From NCBI GenBank assembly GCA_039819665.1, contig JBCBRM010000014.1:81362-145361 (forward strand): a stretch of 64,000 bases of DNA. Direction: 5' to 3'. Position numbers and translations under genes: made by a program. Origin of the DNA: JAWPMV01 sp039819665 (GTDB lineage: Bacteria; Bacteroidota; Bacteroidia; J057). Positions 43,192 through 51,697 of this stretch are shown here, one piece after another. Position 1 is the stretch's first letter. The number at the start of each line of letters is the position of its first letter. The notes under the pieces are model-generated. The model did no database searches. It was not told the origin of the DNA and saw only the letters and a list, made by a program, of their open reading frames with translations.

Positions 43192-46100
43192 ATGCCGGAT
43201 TTCGTACACTTACATAATCACACCGAATTTTCTCTTCTAGATGGCGCTGCCAAGATCAATGACATGGTGGCTAAAGCCGCAGATAATGGGATGTCTCATG
43301 TCGCTATCACCGACCACGGTAATATGTATGGGATTCCCAAATTTGTTTTGGCATCCAGAAAGAAAGGAATCAAACCCATTGTAGGTTGTGAGTTTTATAT
43401 TGTAGCGGGCGATGCCACAGAGCGGATCAAAGGGACTAAGCGCTACCACCAGATCATGTGGGCCAAAAATAAAACGGGCTATGATAATCTGGTAAAACTA
43501 TGTTCTTACGGATATACGGATGGCTATTATTACAAGCCGAGGATTGATAAAAAAATTCTGGCCCAACATGTTGATGGACTGATCGCTTCTACTTGCTGTC
43601 TTGCTGGTGAAGTAAATAGAACTCTCATAGATAAAGGCGAAGAAGAGGCAGAAAAGAAACTGATAGAATATATCGATCTCTTTGGCAAGGAGAATTACTA
43701 TGTAGAAATTCAGCGCCATACCCTGGGCGATATGGATATATGCAATGAGTGGTTGATTCGTATGGCGAAAAAACATGAGCTCATTGTAATCGCTACCAAT
43801 GATGTTCATTATGTAAATGAGGAAGACAGCGAGGCTCATGATCTTCTCTTGGCCCTGCAGACACAATCTGACTATAGCGACCCCAATCGGTTTCGCTTTA
43901 CAGATGATAAAGGCCGTTTGAATCCTCGTTTTTATTTCAAGACACAGGATGAAATGCTGGAACTTTTCCAGGATATTCCAGAGTCTTTGGATAATACCCT
44001 TCACCTCGCGGACCGCTGTAACTTTGAGCTCAACCTGGCTGGAGATATGATTCTCCCTCAGTACCAGGTTCCCGAGCAATACAAGGATATGGATGACTTT
44101 CTGGCTGCAATGGTCTGGGAACGTGCCCCTAAACGCTATCCTGAGATTACCACAGAAATTCGGGAGCGGATTGAACATGAACTTAAGATCATGAAGAAGA
44201 TGGGGTATGCAGGATATTTCCTCATTGTCCAATCTTTTACGACAGAAGCCAGAAATCGTGGGGTATATGTCGGGCCGGGTCGAGGATCTGCTGCAGGATC
44301 TGTGGTGGCATACGTATTGGGGATCATAGACATAGACCCTCTTAAGTATGACCTGCTTTTTGAAAGATTTCTGAATCCGGAACGTGTATCACCTCCGGAT
44401 ATTGATATTGACTTTGATGATGAAGGTCGTCAGGAAGTGATTGATTATGTGGTGGGGGAATATGGCAGAAAGTCCGTTTCACAGGTAATTACCTACGGAA
44501 CCATGGGAGCTAAGACGGCTCTTAGAGATGTGGGCCGTACCCTGAATATTTCCTTGCAGGAAGTAAACCGTATCGCTAAGCTGGTTCCAGACCGCCCGGG
44601 TATCAACTTTAAAAAGGCTCTTGATCCTGATAATAATCCAGATCACTATGAGGAGTTAGGCAAACTCTTTGAGAGTAAAGATCCCCTCATCAATAAGATG
44701 ATGCGTTTCGCCAAAACCCTCGAAGGTACAGCCAGACATACTGGAGTGCATGCATGTGCAGTAATTATAGCTCCGGGGGATGTCTCTAATTATGCTCCTG
44801 TCGCAACTGCCAAGGATAACACCCTGATCACTCAATATGATGGGCCGATGGCAGAGATGTGTGGATTATTGAAAATGGACTTCCTCGGATTGAGGACCCT
44901 TTCCATCCTCAAAACAGCCATCAAACTCACAAAAGAAAATCATGGCGTCGTGATCGATCCCGATACGATTGACCTCACAGACACCAAAACCTACGAATTA
45001 TATCAACGAGGCGATACAGTAGCTACCTTCCAGTTCGAGTCAGACGGTATGCGCAAATACCTTCGCCAACTCAAACCCACCAATATAGAGGACCTCATTG
45101 CGATGAACGCTCTCTATCGTCCAGGTCCGATGGATAATATCCCTTCTTTCGTCAACCGAAAACATGGACGGGAACCCATCCACTATCCACACGACATGCT
45201 TGAGCCCATCCTGCAAAATACCTATGGCATTATGGTCTATCAGGAGCAGATTATGCAGGTAGCGAGAACCATGGGCGGATATACCATGGGAGGGGCAGAT
45301 TTGCTGAGACGTGCGATGGGTAAAAAGAAGATGGAGATTATGGCCAAAGAGAAGGTCAACTTCATCAAAGGAGCTGAGGAAAAAGGCGTAGATAAGAAAG
45401 TTTCGGAAGAGGTATTTGCCCTGATGGAGAAATTTGCCTCTTATGGTTTCAACAAAAGCCATAGTGCAGCTTACTCCGTGCTGGCGTTTAAAACGGCCTT
45501 TATGAAGGCCCATTACCCTGCCGAATACATGGCTGCCGTTTTAACCCACAACATCAACGATATCAAAAAGATTACCTTCTTCATTGAAGAATGTAGAAGG
45601 ATGGGTATAGATGTTTTGCCACCGGATATAAATGAGTCCCAGGCTTTATTTAGTGTAGATAAGCAGGGACAAATACGATTTGGGATGGCAGCGATAAAAG
45701 GAGTCGGGCATGCTGTCGTCGAATCCATTATTGCCCAGAGAGATAAAGATGGACCTTTTAGTAGTCTATTTGACCTCACTACGCGTATGCCGGCAAGATC
45801 TATAAATAGAAAAACCCTGGAATCTCTGGCTTATGCAGGTGCCCTTGATGGTTTTGGTTTGCAGCGTTGGCAATTCTTCCTTTCGCCCACAGAAAAAGAA
45901 AACGGACATTTATTGGATCGTGCTTTGAGTTATGGGGTGAAAGTCCAGATGGAGAGAAACTCTCCGCAGGTAAGCCTATTTGGTGATGTCAATGGTACCG
46001 GTAGTTCGCATCAGGAACCGCCGATTCCCATGGGAACTAATAAAGATGGAAAAATCCTTGAAGCATGGTCTGAACTGGATAAACTCAATTATGAGAAAGA

Positions 46101-46710
46101 GGTGATTGGATTTTTCCTTTCCGGCCATCCTTTGGATAAATATAAATGGCAGCTCGATGCTTTCACCAATACAAAATTTTCAGAACTTGAGGAGGGTAGT
46201 AATCGAAAAGATATCAAATGTGCCGGTATCGTTACTAGTGTAAGAGAAAGGGTCTCTCGTCGAGGCAATAGATTTCTCTCCTTTACGATAGAAGATTTTT
46301 CAGACTCCTATGAAATTGCGTTATTTGGAGAACATTACGAGAAATATCGGGGCCTGATTCGTCAAGATGAGATGTTATTTATCTGGGCGGGCTTCCAACC
46401 GAGACGCTATGATCCGACGCTCACGGATTTCAGAATCAAGGAAATGCGACTTTTGAGTAACGAATTATTTGATAAAATGATTCGCCATCTTTGCGTTGAG
46501 ATACATAATAGCGAGCTTACGGAAGAATTGCTGGAAGAACTTCAGAGATTATTCAATGAGCACAAAGGAAGCAAGGACCTGAAATTTAAATTGAAAGATG
46601 AATCTATTGCCGCTAATATTCAGATGATTAGCTCTGAATGGCAAATAGATCCTAACGGGGAATTAGTCAATCAGTTGAGTGAACTAGGGCTTACATATAG
46701 TCTGACCTAA
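43192..46710 (+). CDS. dnaE: DNA polymerase III alpha subunit
   Basis: A 1172-residue replicative polymerase. The N-terminal PHP domain begins FVHLHNHTEFSLLDG with metal-binding histidines. The polymerase core has YVGPGRGSAAGSVVAY and PPDIDIDFDDEGRQEVIDYV, the latter with catalytic aspartates, and FQFESDGMRKYLRQLKPTNIEDLIAMNALYRPGPM. The tail contains a helix-hairpin-helix part (GIDVLPPDINES onward) and an OB fold (IKCAGIVTSVRERVSRRGNRFLSFTIEDFSDSYEIALF). There is no exonuclease domain of the PolC type. DnaA boxes upstream suggest possible coupling to replication control. Confidence 0.96.
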   Translation: MPDFVHLHNHTEFSLLDGAAKINDMVAKAADNGMSHVAITDHGNMYGIPKFVLASRKKGIKPIVGCEFYIVAGDATERIKGTKRYHQIMWAKNKTGYDNLVKLCSYGYTDGYYYKPRIDKKILAQHVDGLIASTCCLAGEVNRTLIDKGEEEAEKKLIEYIDLFGKENYYVEIQRHTLGDMDICNEWLIRMAKKHELIVIATNDVHYVNEEDSEAHDLLLALQTQSDYSDPNRFRFTDDKGRLNPRFYFKTQDEMLELFQDIPESLDNTLHLADRCNFELNLAGDMILPQYQVPEQYKDMDDFLAAMVWERAPKRYPEITTEIRERIEHELKIMKKMGYAGYFLIVQSFTTEARNRGVYVGPGRGSAAGSVVAYVLGIIDIDPLKYDLLFERFLNPERVSPPDIDIDFDDEGRQEVIDYVVGEYGRKSVSQVITYGTMGAKTALRDVGRTLNISLQEVNRIAKLVPDRPGINFKKALDPDNNPDHYEELGKLFESKDPLINKMMRFAKTLEGTARHTGVHACAVIIAPGDVSNYAPVATAKDNTLITQYDGPMAEMCGLLKMDFLGLRTLSILKTAIKLTKENHGVVIDPDTIDLTDTKTYELYQRGDTVATFQFESDGMRKYLRQLKPTNIEDLIAMNALYRPGPMDNIPSFVNRKHGREPIHYPHDMLEPILQNTYGIMVYQEQIMQVARTMGGYTMGGADLLRRAMGKKKMEIMAKEKVNFIKGAEEKGVDKKVSEEVFALMEKFASYGFNKSHSAAYSVLAFKTAFMKAHYPAEYMAAVLTHNINDIKKITFFIEECRRMGIDVLPPDINESQALFSVDKQGQIRFGMAAIKGVGHAVVESIIAQRDKDGPFSSLFDLTTRMPARSINRKTLESLAYAGALDGFGLQRWQFFLSPTEKENGHLLDRALSYGVKVQMERNSPQVSLFGDVNGTGSSHQEPPIPMGTNKDGKILEAWSELDKLNYEKEVIGFFLSGHPLDKYKWQLDAFTNTKFSELEEGSNRKDIKCAGIVTSVRERVSRRGNRFLSFTIEDFSDSYEIALFGEHYEKYRGLIRQDEMLFIWAGFQPRRYDPTLTDFRIKEMRLLSNELFDKMIRHLCVEIHNSELTEELLEELQRLFNEHKGSKDLKFKLKDESIAANIQMISSEWQIDPNGELVNQLSELGLTYSLT

Positions 46711-46821
46711 GAAGATTACTCAATTAACAAGTAAATAATCTAACCTGAAAAAAGCTTTGTTTCAAAGCGGTTTTAAGGTCTCATATATTTTATACTTCTG
46801 CTACCTCTCATATCAAGCAAC

Positions 46822-47901
46822 ATGCCCGAATTAAGCCAAGACCAAGCCGTACCCATCAGAAAAGGAGAAGAACTGGACGTAAAGAAACTGGAAGGCTATC
46901 TCCAGGAAAAACTCGGCTCAACGGGTGCCTTAGAGGTCCAGCAATTTCCCGGTGGATATTCCAATCTTACTTATCTACTCAAAATGGGGGATCGGGAAAT
47001 GGTCTTGCGTAGACCCCCTTTCGGTGCCAATATTAAAAGTGGCCATGATATGTCCCGCGAGTATAAGATACTTTCCAAACTGCAAGGACATTATGATAAA
47101 GTTCCAGCAGCTTTAGCTTTTGATGAAGCAGGAGAATTATTGGGTGCTCCATTTTATGTAATGGAAAGGGTAAACGGTATCATCATTCGCCCGAAAATGT
47201 CCAAAGAAGATGCTCCGGACGAAGCTCAAATGAAAAAGATTTCTACGGCATTGGTGGATACTTTCGTTGAACTTCATGATGTGGATTACAATGCAGCGGG
47301 ATTGGATGATTTGGGAAGACCTGAGGGCTATAATGAAAGGCAAATCACAGGATGGATCAAGCGTTATAACAATGCCCAGACTGACGAGATACCAGAAATG
47401 GAAAAGACTGCATCCTGGTTGATGAAAAATATTCCTGCTGAAAGCAAACATGCCCTCATTCATAACGACTTCAAATACGACAATATGATCCTTGATCCTC
47501 ATGACTTGGGGAAAGTAAAAGCCATCCTCGATTGGGAAATGGCAACACTAGGTGATCCCCTCATGGATTTGGGAACTTCTATTGGGTACTGGGTTAACCA
47601 GGATGATCCCGACTTCATGAAGCAATTGCAACTCAGCCCGACTACCCTTCCCGGTAATCCTTCCCGAGGGGAATTTGTCAATCTGTATGCCGAGAAGAGC
47701 GGGCTGGAAGTAGGTGATTTTGTTTTTTATTTCGTGTACGGCCTGTTCAAAATTGCTGTAATTGTTCAGCAGATTTATTACCGCTACAAGAAAGGGCATA
47801 CCCAGGATGAGCGTTTTGCCTCTTTGGGAATGGCTGTAAAAGGTTGCGGTATGGTTGCTCAACAAGCCATACAACGTAAGAAGATTGACAATTTGTTTTA
47901 A
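46822..47901 (+). CDS. APH-family phosphotransferase (ACAD10/11-like)
   Basis: A 359-residue kinase-fold protein. It has a N-lobe with GGYSNLTYLLKMGDREMVLRRPPFG and the catalytic loop HNDFKYDNMIL (His214, Asp216, Asn221), then the metal-binding AILDWEMATLGDPLMDLG. This pattern and the APH subtype (cd05154, the kinase part of ACAD10/11) suggest phosphorylation of a small hydroxyl substrate, perhaps a 4-hydroxyacyl-CoA; it is not an antibiotic-resistance enzyme in any evident way. No acyl-CoA dehydrogenase adjoins. Confidence 0.87.
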   Translation: MPELSQDQAVPIRKGEELDVKKLEGYLQEKLGSTGALEVQQFPGGYSNLTYLLKMGDREMVLRRPPFGANIKSGHDMSREYKILSKLQGHYDKVPAALAFDEAGELLGAPFYVMERVNGIIIRPKMSKEDAPDEAQMKKISTALVDTFVELHDVDYNAAGLDDLGRPEGYNERQITGWIKRYNNAQTDEIPEMEKTASWLMKNIPAESKHALIHNDFKYDNMILDPHDLGKVKAILDWEMATLGDPLMDLGTSIGYWVNQDDPDFMKQLQLSPTTLPGNPSRGEFVNLYAEKSGLEVGDFVFYFVYGLFKIAVIVQQIYYRYKKGHTQDERFASLGMAVKGCGMVAQQAIQRKKIDNLF

Positions 47902-47966
47902 ATCCCACTTTTTCTGTCAGAAGGAGCTCGATTTTTGTATCCTTAATCCCTGAAATATGTCTATTT

Positions 47967-47982
47967 TGTGATCACTATCACA
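47967..47982. promoter_or_regulatory. Crp-type palindrome TGTGA-N6-TCACA
   Basis: TGTGATCACTATCACA is a perfect TGTGA-N6-TCACA site, the classic Crp consensus. It lies 65 bp before the start at 48048. A TATATTTT box (48002-48009) downstream resembles a -7 element, which would put the palindrome centre near -40, a class II activator position. Binding by a Crp-family protein is inference. Confidence 0.6.
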
Positions 47983-48047
47983 GAAAGGGAAGGACTGTTT
48001 CTATATTTTTAGTAAAACTTTAGACAGTTAAAGAAGGTACAAACTGA

Positions 48048-49343
48048 ATGACTCATATAGGGGCAAGATTGATTTCAAAACATTCTCCAAAATTCAACAT
48101 TTTGGTCCTTCTTCTCCTTATTCCCTTTTTTAGCATTGGACAATCCCAAATTCTTTCTCTCGAAATAGAAGGCCTCAAAAAGACCAAACCGGCTTACCTC
48201 AAATATTTTATTGATACCGAAGAAGGTGCTGAACTGGATTCAGCTCGACTCCAGCAGGATATGCAGAGGCTTAAGAACCTAAATTCCATTGCCAATGCCT
48301 GGAGTACGATTGATACCCTTGTAAATGGCTATGAGGTCAAAGTACATCTGGTGGAGGCCTTGACCTTCTTTCCCATTGTCAATTTTGGGGGAGTGGAAGG
48401 GAATTTCTGGTACCAGTTGGGATTTACTGATACAAACTGGTTGGGGAGGGGAAAGCAACTTTCCCTTTATTACCAAAACAACGACCGTAGAAGTAATTTC
48501 AACATCTATTATAGAGACCCTTTCCTGAATGGAAGTAAGTGGGGCTATTCTGTTGGAGCTTTTCGATTTGCCTCCGTCGAACCGCTTTTCTTTGGCGATG
48601 ATGTGGTTTTTTACGACTATACAAACTGGAGTTTCGGCGCAACAGGTATTTACAATATAGATCGTACCCAATATATCGAAGCAGGCCTAACCTATTTTAT
48701 TGAAGATTACGAAAAGAACTCCCGCCACAGAGAAGAAATTACACCGGGGCCAGATGCCTTACGTGAACCCAAAACCCTCGCCAAATTCTTTTATCAGAGA
48801 AATAAGATCAATTATCACTTCTTCTATCGAGGAGGAACTCAGTTTACCGCCAATTTTCAGACGGTTTATTCCTTTGAGACCCATAGCTGGTTCAATATTT
48901 TTCTGGGTGATTATCGCTTGTATAGAAGGGTGCGCCAAAAAGGAAACTTTGCTTTGCGTTTCAGGGTCGGTATAGCGACCAATAGAAACAGTCCCTTTGC
49001 GCCTTTTGTGGTCGATAGTTATGTAAATATTAGAGGCTCCGGAAACAGGATTGATAGAGGTACTGGGCAATTGATCCTCAATCTTGAATACTTGCACGCC
49101 TTTTATGAGCGGGAAAAGTTTGCTGCACAAATTGTAGGTTTTTCAGATATAGGTACCTGGAGAAATCCTGGAGGAACTTTCGCGGATTTATGGGACCCGG
49201 ATAACTTTCGCCACTTTGCAGGAGGAGGTATTCGACTGATTTACAAAAAGGCCTATAATGCCATTTTGAGAGTCGATTATGGAATCGATATTTACAATAC
49301 CCAACAGAGAGGTTTTGTATTAGGAATTGGCCAATATTTTTAA
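48048..49343 (+). CDS. BamA/TamA-like outer-membrane beta-barrel protein
   Basis: A 431-residue outer-membrane protein. A signal peptide (FNILVLLLLIPFFSIGQ) is followed by a single POTRA-like domain (about 38-105, ILSLEIEGLKKTKPAYLKYFIDTEEG ... VHLVEALTFFPIVNFGG) and a beta-barrel of about 16 strands rich in aromatic residues, ending in GIGQYF with terminal Phe. The family (BamA/TamA/ShlB, surface antigen) inserts or translocates proteins or lipids; one POTRA domain is short for BamA. A Crp-like site sits upstream. Confidence 0.85.
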   Translation: MTHIGARLISKHSPKFNILVLLLLIPFFSIGQSQILSLEIEGLKKTKPAYLKYFIDTEEGAELDSARLQQDMQRLKNLNSIANAWSTIDTLVNGYEVKVHLVEALTFFPIVNFGGVEGNFWYQLGFTDTNWLGRGKQLSLYYQNNDRRSNFNIYYRDPFLNGSKWGYSVGAFRFASVEPLFFGDDVVFYDYTNWSFGATGIYNIDRTQYIEAGLTYFIEDYEKNSRHREEITPGPDALREPKTLAKFFYQRNKINYHFFYRGGTQFTANFQTVYSFETHSWFNIFLGDYRLYRRVRQKGNFALRFRVGIATNRNSPFAPFVVDSYVNIRGSGNRIDRGTGQLILNLEYLHAFYEREKFAAQIVGFSDIGTWRNPGGTFADLWDPDNFRHFAGGGIRLIYKKAYNAILRVDYGIDIYNTQQRGFVLGIGQYF

Positions 49344-49347
49344 GCTG

Positions 49348-49602
49348 ATGAAAGAACCTGAAAATCTGCCACCCATAGGTGATCGTCAAATCCTGATTGA
49401 TCTGGTAACAAAGAAAATGCCCTTTGGGAAATATAGCGGTCGGCTACTATGTGATTTACCCGTGCATTATTTGGAGTGGTTTCAGCGGAAAGGTTTTCCA
49501 GAAGGGAAATTAGGGATGCAGCTTTCAACCTTATATGAAATCAAAATCAATGGTCTGAGCGAGATTCTTTATAAGCTTAAAGCTATAATTAGAAGGACTT
49601 GA
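49348..49602 (+). CDS. DUF3820 family protein
   Basis: An 84-residue protein starting at the ATG at 49348; a TTG at 49327 would overlap the preceding gene and is rejected. It contains the DUF3820 signature MPFGKYSGRLLCDLPVHYLEWFQRKGFPEGKLGMQL and EIKINGLSEIL. Homologues are small soluble proteins of unknown role, sometimes linked with nucleic-acid enzymes. It follows the barrel gene by 4 bp and converges with arfB at 2 bp. Confidence 0.87.
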   Translation: MKEPENLPPIGDRQILIDLVTKKMPFGKYSGRLLCDLPVHYLEWFQRKGFPEGKLGMQLSTLYEIKINGLSEILYKLKAIIRRT

Positions 49603-49604
49603 TC

Positions 49605-50018
49605 TCAATAATTTATCTTCTTTCGATTCTTTTTCACTTCGCTTCTTCTTTTTTTATTTTTTTTGATCTTTTCTTTGGCGGCTCTGCTCATTTTGGTAGG
49701 AATGCGTTTCTTCTTCTTTTTAGTTGCTTTTTCAATGAGTTCATGAAGTCGTTTTACGGCCTCTTCTCGATTTCTACTTTGACTTCTATGGGAGGCTACC
49801 AGAAGCATTAATACCCCATCTTTCCCAATTCGCTTATCACTATAATTCTTAAGCTTATGTTTTTGGTAAGCATTGAGGCTGTTGCTCTTTTCTATATCAA
49901 AGCTCAGCCTTACAGCAGAGGAAACCTTATTTACATGCTGCCCACCCGGCCCGGAAGCGAGCTGGAATTTTATCTCATATTCATTGGCTGGGATAGATAT
50001 GTTTTCTGGTTTTGGCAT
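49605..50018 (-). CDS. arfB: Peptidyl-tRNA hydrolase ArfB (GGQ release factor)
   Basis: A 137-residue ribosome-rescue factor with the catalytic GGQ (Gly25-Gly26-Gln27) in ASGPGGQHVNKVSSAVRLSFDI. It hydrolyses peptidyl-tRNA on stalled ribosomes, and its Lys/Arg-rich C-terminal tail (KKKKKRIPTKMSRAAKEKIKK) fits the empty mRNA channel. There is no stop-codon-recognition domain, which separates it from RF1/RF2. It ends 2 bp from the convergent DUF3820 stop. Confidence 0.92.
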   Translation of the reverse strand: MPKPENISIPANEYEIKFQLASGPGGQHVNKVSSAVRLSFDIEKSNSLNAYQKHKLKNYSDKRIGKDGVLMLLVASHRSQSRNREEAVKRLHELIEKATKKKKKRIPTKMSRAAKEKIKKNKKRRSEVKKNRKKINY

Positions 50019-50284
50019 AGATGACTCAATTACGCAAATAAACAGAATTTGTTATTCTTTATGCCTTTGATTGGCTCATACTCAAGGAAAGAATTATCTT
50101 CATAAGAAAATATCCCAATAGATGCTTGCTTTATCTCTTCCTATCAGTATAATTCAACCACAAAAGGATCTGGAAGAAAATAAAGGCGTTTGGGAAAACA
50201 GGAGTAAAAGCCAAGCCACATCCTCTGATGGCATTGATACCTCCTGTACATAACACATTGATTAACCCTATTCACTATTCACAG

Positions 50285-51580
50285 ATGAGATATTTACTAC
50301 TACTATTATTGGTTCTGGGGCAGTTTCCCCTTTTCGCTCAGACTTCTTCTCTTCAAAACAGTCCTGCATTGAGTCAGGCTAGAAATCCGGAGGCCGAAGG
50401 TATGTCTTCCGAACGTCTGGCAAGATTGGATAAGATGTTTGAAGAGGCGATAGAAAAGCAGGAGATTCCTGGTGCCGTTGCTCTGATAGCCAGAAATGGA
50501 AAGATTGTTTACCATAAATCCTTTGGAATGGTGGACAATGAAGCGGGTAGAAAAACTCAGAATGATGACATTTTCCGCATTGCCTCTCAATCAAAAGCCA
50601 TTACTTCAACGGCTGTCATGATGCTGTGGGAAGAGGGGCATTTTCGACTGGATGATCCCATTTCCAAATGGATTCCCGAGTTTAAAAATCCTAAGGTCCT
50701 CAAAAACTACAATTACACCAATAAGAGCTATACAACTGAAGCTGCCAAAAGTGAGATTACCATTCGTCAGTTACTCAATCATACCTCAGGATTGGGATAC
50801 GGAGTTATTGATGCCGACGAAAGATTTAAACTCATATATGAAAAAGCAGGCATCACAGATCTATATACTACGGAAGATATTAGTATAGAGGAAAGTGTAA
50901 AAAAACTGGCTAAGCTTCCTCTCCATCATCATCCGGGAGAGAAATTTGTTTACAGCGAAGGCCTGGATGTTCTGGGCTATTTCATTGAGATTGTATCAGG
51001 CATGACCTTCGCCGAATTTCTAGAAACCAGGCTCTTCAAACCTCTGGGAATGAACGACACCTACTTTTATCTCCCCGATAGCAAGGCGGATCGTTTGGTA
51101 AAGGTGCAACATAAGCGAGAGGGCAAGTGGAGAAGTTTTCCAGTTACTTTTTATGATCCGGCCTATCCAATCAAAGGAGCCAAAAGCTTCTATTCAGGAG
51201 GGGCTGGTCTTAGCAGTACTGCAAAAGACTATGCGACCTTTCTTCAGATGTACCTAAATGGAGGCGAGTTGAATGGTGTCCGTATTCTCAGCAGAACAAC
51301 CGTCAATTCAATTATGGGAAACTCTTTAGGGGAACAGAGTATGTGGGGAGGGAATGGATCCCATTATGGACTGGCTTTCGGAGTGATTACCAAAGTAGGC
51401 GAAACCCAAGCAGGAAATGGAAGTGAAGGCACCTTTAGCTGGGGAGGATATTTCAATACCCAATACTTTGCTGACCCCAAAGAAAAAATTATAGGAGTGC
51501 TCATGAAGCAAACCCAACAAACCCTGGATAATACTGGTTGGAAGTTCAGGCAAATGGTATTTACGGCGGTGGATGATTGA
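50285..51580 (+). CDS. Beta-lactamase-fold serine hydrolase (class C/EstB-like)
   Basis: A 431-residue exported enzyme, with start at the ATG at 50285 so that the signal peptide (RYLLLLLLVLGQFPLFAQ) is N-terminal; an earlier ATG at 50228 adds 19 residues. The nucleophile motif is Ser101-Gln-Ser-Lys104 (RIASQSKAITSTA), the second motif is YSE (VYSEGLDVLGY) and the rest has LLNHTSGLG and SSTAKDYATFLQMYLNGG. It belongs to the penicillin-binding/esterase (beta-lactamase-related) family; it may be a peptidase, esterase or amidase. It is not evidence of resistance. Confidence 0.9.
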   Translation: MRYLLLLLLVLGQFPLFAQTSSLQNSPALSQARNPEAEGMSSERLARLDKMFEEAIEKQEIPGAVALIARNGKIVYHKSFGMVDNEAGRKTQNDDIFRIASQSKAITSTAVMMLWEEGHFRLDDPISKWIPEFKNPKVLKNYNYTNKSYTTEAAKSEITIRQLLNHTSGLGYGVIDADERFKLIYEKAGITDLYTTEDISIEESVKKLAKLPLHHHPGEKFVYSEGLDVLGYFIEIVSGMTFAEFLETRLFKPLGMNDTYFYLPDSKADRLVKVQHKREGKWRSFPVTFYDPAYPIKGAKSFYSGGAGLSSTAKDYATFLQMYLNGGELNGVRILSRTTVNSIMGNSLGEQSMWGGNGSHYGLAFGVITKVGETQAGNGSEGTFSWGGYFNTQYFADPKEKIIGVLMKQTQQTLDNTGWKFRQMVFTAVDD

Positions 51581-51604
51581 GATTCCTGGAAATCAGCCCC
51601 TCGG

Positions 51605-51630
51605 TCCCTTTCTCTTGCAAGAGAGGGGGA
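51605..51630. repeat. 26-base palindrome between hydrolase and GGT genes
   Basis: A 13-bp palindromic stem with no loop, centred at 51617/51618 (TCTCTTG / CAAGAGA core, extending through T-G wobbles). No T run follows, so it is not a canonical terminator; it may be a dyad binding site or an RNA processing stem. Confidence 0.45.
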
Positions 51631-51697
51631 ATGCTTAGTAAGCAGTGGGTGAATCAAATCTTCGATATCATATTTCCAATACATAAAAACATATCTG

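Noticed and set aside
43498..44232. 244-residue minus-strand frame inside dnaE
   Set aside because: It is a shadow of the strongly conserved dnaE sequence with no family resemblance of its own.
46822..47901. Aminoglycoside phosphotransferase resistance gene
   Set aside because: The APH fold matches the ACAD10/11-like metabolic subgroup rather than drug-modifying enzymes.
50285..51580. Antibiotic-resistance beta-lactamase
   Set aside because: The fold is shared, but the motifs (SQSK, YSE) fit the general serine hydrolase/esterase group and nothing indicates resistance.
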